Notes: a model not told the origin generated them from the sequence alone. A stretch of 64,000 bases of DNA from Seriola aureovittata (GCF_021018895.1 NC_079377.1:23116501-23180500); one strand, 5' to 3'; shown: positions 1-13,410, counted from the stretch's first letter. Numbers and translations: made by a program.

Positions 1-1169
1 TTGTCAATTGTACCTTTCAATTGACAATCAGTGATTCACTGAAGCTTATACTTAAACAAAGGATGTGAATTCATCTTCCAAATGTGTGTCTTTTGTTTCT
101 ACCCTGATGGAGGAACAAATGCATTTAGTCTGTGTAATCCAGACTGTCTTCTCCCTGTCAGAGCTGAAATTAAACCTACATTCTTATTTTCTTTTCTGTG
201 TCTACATCCCACAGGCCCTCTTTGCATTCTGGTTTTATTTGTGCCTCTCTATCTTGATCCGTGGTGGACATATCTTGGTGGACAGACACGCAGGAAAAAA
301 AAAGAGATACACACACAAAGACAGGAATGAAAGTCATCTCAGTGGAAGTGTGATGGAATCAACATTGTTGATTTGTCATTTGGTTGGTACACCGCGGGCG
401 GCTGCCAAACCGCCACTGATACGGTTGCCATGGAAAGAGCACTGGTTTGGTGCATGCGAGGCAGAAATCTGATGTGCTGCCATTCTGGGTCTGGTTCATT
501 TTGTCTGTTAGAGATTCACTCAGCAAAGAACAGAGCTTCTTCCTCATTCCCATATCATTTTCTGTCTCTGTACAGTGCAGTTGACAGCAGGAAATGGTAA
601 AATGTGATCTGTACAGCTGGAATCCTGATAAGCAAATAATCAGATCTCACTCGCTGTGTCGTTCTGTATTTACCTGTGAAACGTTAGGTTTCATATTTTA
701 GAACATGCTGATGTTCATATCACTATAGAAACCTGTTTTTGAGAGGGTATTAATAAATATATATATATATAAAAAAGTGTAATACTTTCTCAACTCGCCT
801 CTTCTACTTCTTCAACTTTTGGTTTTCGAGAATACTTTGACAAACTTCCAGAGTGAACTTGTTGCTTTTAGCTTTAGGTTTGCAGCAGGATAACAGCAGG
901 ACATGGGAGCTTTTCTGATCTTTGTTTTTCTTGTCAAGAAAAGTGAGACTCGTGCGCTTTACACAGAACACACAACTTGTCATGTGGCGGCATTGTACTC
1001 GGTTGAGGCGACTGTCAGTGGAGGAGTTTACTCTGCTGCCTGCTCTTTGATAGACTTCTCCCAGAATGACTGTTGTGTGTTTGTTTAAAATAGGGAGTTA
1101 AAACAGAAGCTCTTTGGTGGCTTTATGTTCGGATTGGGAACAAGAATTATAGCTGATCTGGATTTTCAA

Positions 1170-1224
1170 AACACACACACACACACACACACCACACACA
1201 CACACACGCACACGCACACACACA
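1170..1224. repeat. (AC)n microsatellite
   Basis: An AC dinucleotide run with one phase slip (ACCAC) and a few GC interruptions toward its end. Confidence 0.95.
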
Positions 1225-1332
1225 GCATGAACCACGATGCCACAGACACATTGAGAATACAGTAACAATCTGACCTTTATGTTTCTACTGTATGTTTGTT
1301 GTCCATAGACACTTGCCTGTACAAATACAGAT

Positions 1333-1560
1333 GTGGAAAGCTGAAACGATCATTCACAGTAAATTAATTGGCAACTATTTCGACAATCAGTTAATCCTAT
1401 AATTACTTAAAGGATAAACTTCTTTTGGCTTTGGACTGTTGGACAAAACAATCTGTAGACTTCACATTGGTTCTTATTAAGCGCATTTTGCATGTTTTTT
1501 GACATCTTATTGACTGAATAATAAATTCATTTAGCAAGTAAATAATAAGTAGATTAACTA
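1333..1560. repeat. degenerate copy of the ATTA-rich dispersed repeat
   Basis: The stretch contains GCTGAAACGATCATTCACAG, AATTAATTGGCAACTATTTC and AATCAGTTAATCC, which resemble the ATTAAT-type repeat seen at 1,651-2,560. Boundaries are approximate. Confidence 0.4.
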
Positions 1561-1650
1561 ATATTTATTTGCAGCCCTTTGTTTAGCTTTGTCGTCTTTT
1601 AGTTGTGTGTTTATATTATTATTAGACCATATTCCTTGAATGTGTCATAT

Positions 1651-2560
1651 GGATGCAACTAATGATTATTTTATTATTAGTTCATTTGATTATTAATCTA
1701 ATTATAATGGCAATGAATCAAGTAATCGCGCATCATTTAGCAGTCCAAAAACCCAAAGATTTTTATTTTGCTTTCACATAGAATTAAAAGAAAGCAGCAA
1801 ATCCTCACAGTTGAGAAGGTGGAAACAGGTGATGTTGGTAGTTTTTACTTTACTGCTGATAAACTAATTAATTAGCTGTTTTCGAACTAGCAGGTGAAGT
1901 CGGTCTGTGCAGCAGAGGAGGTATTGTTAGCCTCAAGCTGGTTACTTCGGCCCTCATCACCCACACAGGTGATTTTAAAACACAAAGACGGAAATCGGAC
2001 TTTAGCATTTTACTTTGTTAGCTTGCAGGTCGCACTGACATCAGCCGTAATAGAAAAAGAAAATCTTAGCAGTTGCATTACTGTTAAAGCTGTCACTTAC
2101 AATTTTCGGGTGATTTGCAAAACTTTCTTTCTTCTTTCTTTTCTGTCACTCGGCTTTTTGGTGGTCACCTTTGCAAATTTTGAAGTTCTGCCTGACGCTC
2201 GACTTTTTCAACGTCTTGTTAGTGTTGTTGTAGCTTGTCAGCCTGTCACACGGTCACGTGACACCGTCCCAGTGACGCACAAAACTATCAGTAGGATTAA
2301 ATGTCCTTGTCTCAGAATAACTAATAATAAGTAAATGTTGATGCATAATGAATAATGTTGGATTAGCTGCTATTTCTTATTTCATGGGCTACTTGGGATT
2401 TTTGTGGAAATGCATTGATAATAATAATTATAATAATACTGCATTCAAATAACTGAATTAGACATCAGTTACCATGACAACAGAAGAAGCTTTCCGGCAT
2501 CCGGGTCAGCCCTAATTAGCAGATTGATTAGTTATGAAAATAATCATTAGTTACAGCCCT
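1651..2560. mobile_element. ATTA-rich element with inverted ends (non-autonomous DNA transposon candidate)
   Basis: The left end reads GGATGCAACTAATGATTATT and the right end, on the opposite strand, reads GGGCTGTAACTAATGATTAT. The inverted pair of about 20 bases encloses about 910 bases. The terminal motif is one I recognise as widespread in teleost genomes. Target-site duplications are not clear, so this may be two oppositely oriented fragments of one family instead of one element. The 146-codon open frame inside (1,894-2,334) has no recognisable domain. Confidence 0.55.
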
Positions 2561-4539
2561 AAAAATATCACACGCTGAATTTCCTCTTTGGTTGACAAAC
2601 ATCACAGTAAAAATGAATCTTCACATAAATAATTTCCCATATTAGAGATGGGCATTAGATTGATCTCTGAACAATGCAGACATCACTAAGGTCTCTGCTA
2701 AACCGCAGTTTAGCGACGCCTGTAAACAGCTTTCATAACGACAAACAAACGGAAAAAAAAACAGCAGAGACAAGTGGCAAAGGAAAATTATAAAACAGCA
2801 AAAGGGAATAAAAGAATATCACGGCTCATTAGCCAGTGATTTCTATCAGCACCGACACGAGTCCTGACTTGCTGCAACATCAGTGAGCGAGAGAGAAAGT
2901 AGTCTGGTTTAGAGACGTGGAGGGGCTGCGGCAGAGAGGCTCTGCACTTTGGGTGAGACACATAACGGCACGAAAAATACATCTGTGCAACAATTACCAA
3001 CACTTAAACTTCTCCATATTGTCGTCATGACAACACTAGGACAATGTCGGTCAGGGTTCGAGCAGTCGCAAAAAAAAAACCAGAAGGCGACGACGGAGAG
3101 AACAGAGTAGGAGAGGAGGAGTTGTAGAGAGGAGACAGATGGAGCTGAGAGAGACGAGTCATCTGATTTTCTTCTACAGGAATGTGTGTTGAGGACATTT
3201 TATCACAGTGTTGATCTAATCAGAAACATGGAGGGTGTAGGATGTAATCAGTTGTCAACTGTAAATAGCGTTGTACTTAAATAATTTAAAGAGATGATGT
3301 ATTCGCTCAGTAATTATTGTAGCGGGGTGTGCAGCATACCATAGCAGGGATCTATATGAGCCTTCAAACTTACCGAACGGACTGAGTGAGGCTCCGTCCG
3401 GTCTCGAATCCCGCTGATGAAAGCATAAAGTTGCATAAACTTCTGGAGTAAGTTATAAAAGTTACAGAGCAGTATGCATAATTCCTGAGGCTGTAAAATG
3501 GCACCGTGAGCAAATACTGGGGTGATATAAGGTTGTGCACACAGTGTAAAGCAAACTGAGATTGTGCAATTATTTCCTCAATAGCACAGAGCAGCAGGGG
3601 AGCACTGCTACAGGGGGTGGACACAATAACACAAATGCCCGTTCAGTCTAATGTATAATACAACAAAACAACAGCTGTGCAGCAAAGGCTGAAACTACCA
3701 GCCTGAAATGTCAGGTTTGGCTGAGACTGTGTCACAGAGGTGATGATGACTCATATCTCACGAGGCCGTGTGACCGTTCGACTCAACATAAACTTGCAAC
3801 ATATCGAGAACTCGTTTGGAAACCTTTTAGAGATGTTTGAGGAGGATTATATTCTGTGTGTCCTGGTCTCCGGATGAATGGAGTAAACAGCCCTTTGCAT
3901 TAAACGAGGTGCCCAACGCATTGCCTTTAAGGCATCAGTTAAAAAGAGGCTGCTGGTATTTTTTAAGTCTCTTTCACCTCTGTCTCATCTCTTTGTGATG
4001 ATACATGTTCATTTGTTAAAATGATGCTAAATGTTACTTAAAGTGTAAATCTATCAGAGTGTATATCTGATCTATGTATCATCAGTCGCCCTCCGATGAA
4101 CACACTGTAAGTATTTGACTTCAGTATTAATGAAACGATTCAGTTCTTTTTTTATATGCATCAAATCAGATTAAACAGAGGTAATCGTTTTTTGTTTTTT
4201 TTTATGTCTCCTGTATTGGATTGCAGTAAACTGTATCTGTGCTGAGAGAGGAATCTGTTTTTCTTTATCTGACTCAGGTCTCTATAAGCTTGGCGGTGCT
4301 GCTGTACAGACTTGGTATCGTATTGTGTCCATTCCCCCGTGTAGAAATTATGCACCAGGTCAATAATGTAATCAGAACAATGTCTAAGACATTAAAAGTC
4401 AGTGTTTGAGGCCCGACATACATGATGTGTGTAGCTCACAGTCGTCTTCTCTCCTGGAACATTAGATCAAGTTCAGAGACAGGTGTTAGGACCAGAGACC
4501 CGTCTGTGTTTAGGCTCAGGAGCTCAGGAGGGTGAGGTA

Positions 4540-4590
4540 GGTTCAGGTTCAGGAAAGATCATGGTTTGGGTTTAATGTTAATAAATAGTT
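4540..4590. repeat. short piece shared with the interior of the 57-kb MITE
   Basis: GAAAGATCATGGTTTGGGTT followed by TAATGTTAATAA resembles AAAGATCGTGATTTGGGTTT at 57,348-57,368, so both are probably fragments of one dispersed family. Confidence 0.45.
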
Positions 4591-6699
4591 TGTGCAATTT
4601 CTTTCAAAACCTTTTTGCTGTTGCAAATTAGTTGAAAGTAATTTTTAGGAGACAAAGTGAAATCAAAACACTCAAGTAACTCAGCACTATTTGATCAACA
4701 AAAAATGAAACAGCAACTATTTTACTGCTCCTATATTATTACTCCTATAACTGAATATCTGTTGGTCAGAGAGAAAAAGACATTTGAGAACATTGTAGAA
4801 GTTCTCACCTCAGAAAGGAACTGGAGATCTGTTCAATACACCCTAAAATTACTGACTCAGAGATTTCATTTTCTTAGACTTGAATCGAAATGACTGGACT
4901 GAAAGCCTGAAGCCATGAAGCTCTGTCCGTCCACCTCAGCACCAAGCCAACTCAGAAAGTTGCAGCCTCAGATATTTCCTGCCTCCAGTTTAACCAGTTT
5001 TGGTAAATCTTCTCCTCCTTGAAGTAATAAAACTCTACAACAACTAGTCGAGTGGAGCAGCCGCCTCACCCGAGTCATTACTAAAGCCATTTTATTCATT
5101 TTATTCATTGAGTTGTCATACAGTGTGTTCATGCCTGAGTGCCACTCCTGTGCCCTGTGGTCCACCGTCGGGTGAATTGTGGGTGCTTCGGCTTATGGCT
5201 GAGGTGATTCTTTCCCAGGTGAACGGGGTGAGGGAAAATGAAGTGTTTTTTTGATAAGAAGCGAGCGTGATGCTCGAGGCACGGGGGCAATTCTGAGACC
5301 ACACATCCAGCAGAACAAGAAAGTACTGATCACTCAAACCAGTCCTTTAACATAAATAAATACAAACCTTCAACACTGCAAAAAAAAAAAAGGGAATTGA
5401 AGGTTGGAAGTTGCACCAATTGTGGACAGATTCGCACAATTTTTCCTCTTAGAAAATAAGTACAACCAAATCTTGGAGGTAGAAATTTTTTGGAATATTT
5501 TCTATTTGCAAATATTTCATTCAGTTGTATTATTTTGCACTTTACCAACCTACAAATCCGCCCATGCAGAGAATCAACATCCCACTGAAATCAGTTGAAA
5601 GAAAATAATTAAATTCATATTCTTGATTTTGCATTACACAATTAAGAGTGAGCGTGCCAGGCTGTCAGCCAGTTGTATGGGAGGCAAGACCGAGTCCAGA
5701 TCCTGTGGAGGTGTGCTGAGCTCTGGAGTGGAAGCTGGGCGGTTTGAGGAGGGTGACAGAAAAGAACAACACATTCCCACAGCGCTCCTTCTCTATAGTT
5801 CCTACACTCAAAGCAACACAATGTTTCTTTCACTCTTCAACTGGCTCCCATTACCAACCTCCTGACAATGAAAACACTGGCTGTCTGCTGCAATAAATCA
5901 CTCCCTGTTTGTGTTTTGGGATGCCTGTGCTCACAAGAGCTAAATTCAGAAACGCATCGTAGCCGCACTCCGAGAGTTAACACAAAGTTTGACTTCAATA
6001 AAAACATAACTTCTTAAATGTGCAAAAGAGGCGAGAGGAGTAACGACAGAGGGTTATGTAAGGATAAGTTGATATTTATGTTTGAGTCAGGTTTGATCTG
6101 CACAGTTAATCATATGCACTTATATTACGATTTTACGTTTCCAAGATTAATGTGATGCAATGTAGGAATTTTGAAGCGTTTGCCATATTTTTAATCAACC
6201 TTAAATTAATTTTGTAATAGATCAAGAACATTAATGGCGCTTTCTGTTTTTGACAACCAGAAAACAAGAATTAAAAACTTGAACAGCGATATTGAGTCAA
6301 TGACAAAGTCTGCTCACTGTAGTGTAAACATAGCAGGACGCTCAAGATTCATGGCCGTTCAAGCCGGTTGGACTGTTTTTTCTCCCGGCCCGCTCGCGTC
6401 CAAAAGAGAGAACAAACGTCCAAAAGCGACACGTAAAACTAAGTAACAGAACATAATGGATCGGAAACGGTTCTGTAAATGTTACACCCATTACCAGAAC
6501 ATCACGTGACATGATGGTGGATTTAGTCTTATCTTTATATAAAGAACAAAGTACAATATTTGCATCTGAAATGCAAAGGAGTAGAAAAATATATAAAGTC
6601 CTGCAGCAGAAAATAGAAATACTAAAGTATAAGTTTATTAGCAGTTAGCAGTGTTGATAAAAAAAATGAAGATTTAGACTAAAAGTGTTATTTGTTTTT

Positions 6700-6900
6700 T
6701 TAAATTTATTCAAGCAAGAGTGAACCGATTAGTTGATTAGTCATTTGACAGATATTTCATTTGGCAGCTAGTTTGATAATTTATTAATAATTCATTAATC
6801 ACATTTTAGACTGTTGGTTGTTGTTTATAAAACTGTCTTTTCCTGTTTTTCACATTTCATATTAAATTTGCCTTAAAACACAATTAATGAGCCAAAAGAG
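6700..6900. repeat. degenerate copy of the ATTA-rich dispersed repeat
   Basis: GAACCGATTAGTTGATTAGT is followed by ATTAATAATTCATTAATCAC and a tail about the acronym-like TGTTGGTTGTT. It belongs with the other ATTAAT-type copies by motif content only. Confidence 0.4.
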
Positions 6901-7186
6901 GCGAAAAAGTTCAGTCGATCTGCTGCTGATTTGATTCGTGGCTGATACAAGAAATCAAAATATTTAAGGTGTGATACTGTACCTCCGATCATTGACCCCC
7001 ACCCCTCATATTAGCCCCTGCTCAGTAAAAGGACACTGTCCTTGCCTCTGGAGGTGTGTGACAGAGTGTGTGTATCTATCTAAAGTGGCCGGCAGCCTTT
7101 GTCCCTCAGCACTCAGACTTCCTGATTGCCGTTATTTGGTCAGCCATGGCACCCGCTCGCTGCAATTTACAAGACGCAAGAGGCTC

Positions 7187-7270
7187 TGTGTGTGCGTGTG
7201 TGTGTGTGTGTGTGAAGAGAAGAGAAGAGAAGAAGAGAAAAGAAGGAGAGGAAGAGCGAGGGTGAAAGAG
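7187..7270. repeat. (TG)n run followed by purine-rich (AGAAG)n tract
   Basis: A TG/CG dinucleotide run to about 7,214 passes directly into a GA-rich tract. Open frames on both strands here translate only simple sequence. Confidence 0.9.
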
Positions 7271-7385
7271 GAGAAGAGTGTGGCAATTTGAAGTAAGCAC
7301 AAGTGTGTGTCTTCAAATGTGTGTGTGAACGAGCGTGTAGACAGTTCAAGTAGCAATTTGGAGTAAGCAAGTGTGTGTGTGCCCG

Positions 7386-7388
<3 letters not shown>

Positions 7389-7422
<34 letters not shown>

Positions 7423-7429
7423 TGTGTGT
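7389..7429. repeat. (TG)n microsatellite
   Basis: TG dinucleotide run with one TTTG interruption near its end. Confidence 0.95.
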
Positions 7430-7517
7430 CGACAGCTCCAGCAGCTTTTCGAGTGGCTACTTTGATGTCTGACCCACTTTGGCTGTTGCTGAGTATAAAG
7501 CTATTTATTTAGTTTTG

Positions 7518-7568
7518 AGTGTGTGCGTGTGTGTGTGTGTGTGTGCGTGCGTGTGCGTGTGTGTGCGT

Positions 7569-7607
<39 letters not shown>
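7518..7607. repeat. interrupted (TG/CG)n microsatellite
   Basis: About 90 bases of GT with regular GC interruptions (GTGCGT units). The same 12 bases, AAAGCTATTTAT, lie on both sides (from about 7,498 and 7,607), suggesting a local duplication around the repeat. Confidence 0.95.
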
Positions 7608-7609
<2 letters not shown>

Positions 7610-7973
7610 GCTATTTATCTGGCCGTGGACTGGGAGAGTTTTGCTGTGTGTGCTGCTGGACCCTTCAGCATCTGCTGGTGGAGACAGCAGAACATCTCAC
7701 GCTCCGTCTCCTCCTCCTCTTTCCGTTCTCTCCTTCCATCTCCGCCATTTTCCTCTTCCTCCAGCTCCTTCTTCTTCTCCGTGTCATGCCGCTCTCCTCC
7801 TCCTCCTCCTCCCCTTCCACTTAAAGTAATGTCTTCTCCTCTTCATGCCTCGTAGTCCTCTGTCCTTCCATCTTCCTCGTGCCATTAACTCTCTCTGATG
7901 TAGTGGTTAGTTGCACTCTCAGCCCTGATTGGCTGAATCGTGTTAGGAGCTGTTGCAAAGTACCAGATAAATC

Positions 7974-8000
7974 TTTTTATTTATTTATTTATTTATTTTT
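7974..8000. repeat. (TTTA)n microsatellite
   Basis: Short TTTA tetranucleotide run ending in poly-T. Confidence 0.9.
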
Positions 8001-9282
8001 TCCCTTCCTGACAGACTTCACCGTGAAACCAGAAATAAACACAGCAGTCCAGACTTGGGGTTTAGAAGCGCTGTCAGTGGGAGAAATGGCGAGTGCACAG
8101 CTTCCTGAAAAAATAATACAAAAGTCTTATACTTGGACCAAGTGGTTCCCCAGGATAAATGATTTTATTTTGTTTTGGTCCAGTTTCATAATAAACAACA
8201 GTATGATCTCTGTGGAGAAGATTGTGTGCGATGTTGCTTCTTCTTCTTTTTTCTTTTATTGATCACTTGTTTATTAATGAAACTGTTTAACCGAAGCTAA
8301 ATCACCTTGAGAACAGATGAAAACAAATCCCATTAATGACCCAAAACCAACCATGTTTTACTGCATTTCTAAATAGTTTCTCACTCTGTGTGTGACTCTT
8401 AACCCCAACCTCATTGGTTCATATTAAACACATACATTTTTAATAATAAATATCTAGTTTCATTTATTTAAAGTCTCTCAGTAATTTCCCAAATCAGCTG
8501 GCCACTGTAACAGTTTTTACTCATCTGTTGGGGACTACTTTCAGCTGTGGATTAATACACATTTGGTGCTCTGATGTGTATTTGGGGCAGTAGGACGGTG
8601 TGTGTGTTCATGGTAATGAAGGAGCATGTCACCCAGTCTGGTCCATTGATGTATATTTAATGGTTTTTGGACAACAATGGAGCTCTGCGGCACAGAGAGG
8701 AAGAAGACGTGTTAGGCTCTTTTTGGTTTGGGTCTTTTCAGAGGATTTGCTGCCAATAATAAAAAAATATTGATTAACCCCCAGACTCATTCTTTGAGTC
8801 TGTTAATGATGAGAGAATGCTGTATTGTTTTAAGCTGAAATCCCACCAATCAGCCACAGTTAAAACAGCGTTATGGCAGTGATGTTGTAGAAGTAACAGT
8901 GAGAGCAACAGCTCCAATGGCTTTGTTTTGATATTTGACAAAATAATCTCATCATAATGTCCGTTTAGTAGCTGTTTTTCAAAGACTTTTATACGTTAAA
9001 TTTTTACATTATACGCAATCATTCTAATTTCTGTCTGTTACTCAAGTGGATTTTCTGCCACAGCTCTGTTCCTATTTTTGAACTGCAGTTTCTAAAGATC
9101 ATTTGTCAGAGCGGCCAGTAACTGCGACGTCTTTTTCTCTGGATAATCGGTTCACCGCTGTAGTGTTCTTTTCTTTGTGTGTCCCACCATGGTTGTTTCC
9201 AGGAACATGAACATGAATCATGTCGAGCTGCAATTAATGTCATTTTCATTATTGTTCCTCCGTCAGCCATATTGTTTTCAGG

Positions 9283-9545
9283 TTCTCCGTCCGTCCCGTT
9301 CTCGTGGACACGATATCTCAGTAACGGCTTGACGGAACTTCTTGGAATTTGGCAGAAACGTTCACTTGGACTCAAGGATGAAATTGCTATATTTTTGTGG
9401 TCGAAGGTCATCAAAGGTCAAGGTCACGGTGACCTCAGAAAACAATTTTTAGCCATTTTGTTAAAGCCTTATTATGACGAAACTTGGATAAACAGAGATG
9501 TTACCTGAAACTAGTCTGAGTGGCGGAGGGATACGACCGCGTGGC
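9283..9545. repeat. dispersed teleost repeat fragment
   Basis: The stretch contains GACACGATATCTCAGTAACG, TTGGCAGAAACGTTCACTTG, GGTCAAGGTCACGGTGACCT and, near its end, TGGCGGAGGGATACGACCGC. These strings match a repeat I remember as abundant in percomorph genomic sequence. Class and exact ends are not known to me. The overlapping 109- and 102-codon frames are repeat sequence, not genes. Confidence 0.6.
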
Positions 9546-11106
9546 GTCTACATGTTGATTGTTTTCTTCAACCAACAGTCCAAAGCAGAACTGGACACAC
9601 TTTTTCATGTATTTGTAACAATCCAAGTTTAAGTGCTGATCGGCTTCGAGCAGGTCAAACACGACCGCGATTAAAGTCAGGCGGCTTAATCCTCGGCTGA
9701 GGTGGAGGAGGAGACTGACTTAATGGAGTCATATGAGTTTAACCTTTGATTTGAAATGAAAACTTGCTTGACAGAGGAAACCTTCCTGGCATCTGTTGGG
9801 ATGTAAGTCAGGTCACAGGAGTTGAAGGTAAATACACACTTTGATCCACCAGCTCAGCCTCCACACTCTGACTTTGCGCTTTGCAATTTCACTGTCAGAC
9901 TTCAGACTGTATGTACTGCTGTCTGCTGTATGCTTTTCATGTCAGGGGAACACATTTCTCTCATTTTTCATGCAGTCAGTTCTTGCACACCGCGCTGCAG
10001 TTCCTCACCTCCGTCTATCACCGCTGTTCTATTCGTAAACAATAGCAAAGCTGATATTTATTTATATGATAATATTGCAGATTGGAAGTTTATGATTCAT
10101 ATTACTGCAGCGCTTTTATTACGCTGGTGTTAAGACTGTTTTATACAGCAATAAAAGAAGCAATAAGCCACTTGACAGCTTGCTTTACTCTGATGTTAAA
10201 TCAGCTAACAGGATTTTAAAAAGACAAAGACTTTTCTTCTGAAATCGCTGCGGCCTCTCATGGCTTATTCTTTAATTTTCTGCTCCTCCGGTCTCCTCTC
10301 TCCTCGCTCCCTCTTCTCTTCCCCCTTCATCCCTCTCCTAGCTCTCCTTCTCGGCTCTGTGTTTTGATGTAATTGAGGAGGAGCTGGTGCGCAGTCCTCC
10401 CCCACAGCCAACAGTCCAGAGAGTGAAACCTCTAATCAGCAATGGCAACAGCCGACACTTTGCAGCGCTGCACCACAGACGAAGAAAGACCGACTTTTGC
10501 AGACTCTTGTAATGATTGTTTGAGCTCCTGACACCAAGATCACATTCATTTCAGCAAGGCAACAAAAGGCAGGCGCTATAAAAAATACCGGCCTCACTGT
10601 TACTGCAACCGCTGTCTCTCTTTACACTGTTAATGTGACGATGCTTTAAGTGATGAAAGCTCCAGAGGCTGAGCTAGAAATGTTATTTCTTTTACGAAAA
10701 CAAGTTGTAACAGAAATGCTGAATAAATGCGACACTTTTCTTACTCCTTTATACTAAGTGAATCCTTCCATCAAGCAGTTTAGCTCCAATCACGGTGCAA
10801 GCGGTGATCTTCTTTTGGCGCATTAACATTTAAATTAGCATTTATGCGGCCACAGGTGCACGTTTATTGGGTGTTTAACAATGGCTTCAGCTCGGCCAAT
10901 CAGAGCGGAGGACGAGGAGTATCTGTTTTATAAGTTGTCATTAACACGGCGAGGCGGCGCAGATGTCACTGATGTTTCTGGGGAGCATTATCTGCATTCA
11001 CAAATCCATTCCTGACTTTGAAAGATCTCGTCTCAATTATTTCCTTTACACCTAAAGAACAGAAGCAGCTTCGCCAGAGCTGCGCGTCTGAAATCACCTC
11101 ACAATC

Positions 11107-11148
11107 TTTATTTATTTATTTATTTATTTATTTATATATTTATTTATT
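11107..11148. repeat. (TTTA)n microsatellite
   Basis: TTTA tetranucleotide run with one TATATA interruption. Confidence 0.95.
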
Positions 11149-11874
11149 GTGTGTTGCGGTGGTCTGAAGGGGGAAAAAGCTGATGAATGAACAGCAGTTA
11201 AATGAGAGACAGAGCTCAGCACCGTCATCTGTAAAGCTTTAGCTCGGATGTCACAGTTCAATCACTGTGGATTACGGCTTTAAAAGGGGCTGACTGCCAA
11301 AATAGCCTCTGTGTGGATTTGTGTGTTTGTGTGTGTAGCCTGTATAAATTTTTCTATATATATACAGAGACTGTTTTCTATCTGTTCTTTTTTTTTTTTT
11401 TTTTAAAACCCATGGACCATTAAGTGACTTTTAAAAGCTGCGAAGAAATGTTGTTAAATGAATATTATTCACAAAATACATGTTGAATAATATAAACACA
11501 GATTCAATTTGACATGTGTCGTAGGTTAATGGAGTGTTTTCGAAGCTGTGCTTTAGCCGGTCAGTGGAAGATCATTTTTAAGTGACTGGCAGACGGAAAC
11601 CAAAAGTCTGAAAGTGCAACGTGGAAAAACAAAGAGAAAGAAACTAGTGAAAGTTTGTTATTTGGTTGGGTCAGGTCAGGTCACACGAACACGATTTACC
11701 GGCAGATGTGGATGAAAAGTTCAGTTCAGAAGTATTATCAATGAAACACGACCGTGAAAAGCAGCAACTTCATGGTGTTGCTGCAGTCCCCAAATACCAC
11801 CAGCACGAACTGCTGGGGAAAATGAAAATGTCATAAGTAGAAAAAAATTCAGTTTTTTTTTTTTTTTTTTTTTT

Positions 11875-12385
11875 TTAAAGGTCCCATATAGTATAAAGGT
11901 AGATTTCCTGTATTAATACTGTGAAAGTATGTGTGGCGCTCGGGCCAGAGAGAAATGCACACAGCCTGTATTTAGAAACTGAGCCTTAAAATTAGCTGTC
12001 GGGACTTCCTGTAACTTTGTGATGTCACAACAAAGCAGTCACCGCCCCCAGCCATGCCCCAAGCCCCGCCCACCTGGACCCACCATCCAAACCTTGCAGG
12101 ATTTGTTTTTTTTCCTGAGTGTTTTACCTGAAATCTGCTATATTCTTATTCAATCACTCAGAAAACAGTCAGCCAATCGGGGGAGAGCCTCAGAGCCTCC
12201 TCTCTTCTGATTGGCTCACTGACTTCTTGTTGCTATAGCTCCAGAGAGAAGCCTGAGAGAGGAGATGTAAAACTACACTGATAATAAACACTGGTTTATG
12301 GTTCTTAGATTATGCACAATTATATCGTCTTATGGATCAATACTTTAAATAAAACACAGGAGAAGTGTAAAATATGGACCTTTAA
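11875..12385. mobile_element. MITE-like element with TTAAAGGTCC(C)ATAT terminal inverted repeats
   Basis: The left end is TTAAAGGTCCCATATA and the right end is ATATGGACCTTTAAA, inverted copies with one extra C on the left. The 510-bp interior has no transposase and matches, in order of motifs (GAGAAATGCACACAGCC, TGTGATGTCACAAC), a family I remember from teleost genomes. The short open frame at 12,019-12,210 lies wholly inside. A poly-T run abuts the left end. Confidence 0.7.
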
Positions 12386-13159
12386 AGAAAAAAACAATCT
12401 TTTTAAAAGGAAGTTGTTGAAATAAATATGTCCAGGTGTCACAGCTCGTTCATCTGTGGCAGAAACAGTTGTGTGACTAAGAGACTAAGTGTTTGTGACA
12501 CGGCCAGCACTTTAGAGCCACAGCAGTGACTTAGACACTTTGACTGCAAGATGAAAGCAGCGACTACATTTCTTAACACCGTATTATAAAATCCTCCAGG
12601 CACCTCAGACCTGTCCACCTACCTGTTATGTAATTTAAGAGACTGACAATCAGCACATTAATGTCACATCTGGCAAAAACCTTTCAGGCCGCTGCTGCAG
12701 TTGTAGCTTCACTGAGACGACATGCAGCTCTCAGCTCTGACCAGTTCATCCACTCAGCTCCTGAAGCGTAATCACTCCGGCGCTGCGACCGCCACCTGTG
12801 CTGACAGCGCTGGCAGCGGCTCAGCGGCCGCAGCCAGGAGGCACATCAGCGTTTCATCACCCAGCTATGATTAAAACACCAGCTTTGTACTTTGTTTCAC
12901 GGTGTGACAGTTTGAGAGATCTTCATTTCATGGCTGCGAGATGCCTTCACAGACAGTAAAGTGTGAGTTTTTGCAGGTGAGGCATGAACAGATGTGGACA
13001 AAGCTCAACACTGTTTTTTAACGGTTGTAACAATTACAGCAACATCTGGAATGTGAAAGATGTGATAAATCATTGTCGGATCCACTTTAACAAGTCAAAA
13101 CATGTTTTATCAGTTTAATACTTGATGACAACGACTATTTAATTTTAAACTGAGGTCTA

Positions 13160-13410
13160 TGACTGAAAACTAAATTATTCCGCAGTGAGTTTCATAATCA
13201 GTGAATCATTTTCAGTCATGTGGTTTCTGGTTTCTTTTCTTTTTGTGTTTTAGTCTGTTGGTCCAATATATAACAAGACATTCAGATATATCTCCTTCGG
13301 CTGTAGGAAATTACAACCGGCACAATTAAAAAAATATATTGACCAAGTGATTAATCAATTAGTCACGTAAACAACAGCAACGGCAGATTAATCACTGAAA
13401 ATAAAAGAAA
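13160..13410 (-). repeat. degenerate copy of the ATTA-rich dispersed repeat
   Basis: On the minus strand it reads AGTGATTAATCTGCCGTTGC, then GACTAATTGATTAATCACTT, then ATGTCTTGTTATATATTGG. This is the usual motif order of the teleost ATTAAT-type repeat as I recall it. Ends are approximate. Confidence 0.5.

Noticed and set aside
1894..2334. 146-codon plus-strand frame as a gene
   Set aside because: It lies inside an inverted-end repeat, has no domain, and the sequence fits a non-coding element.
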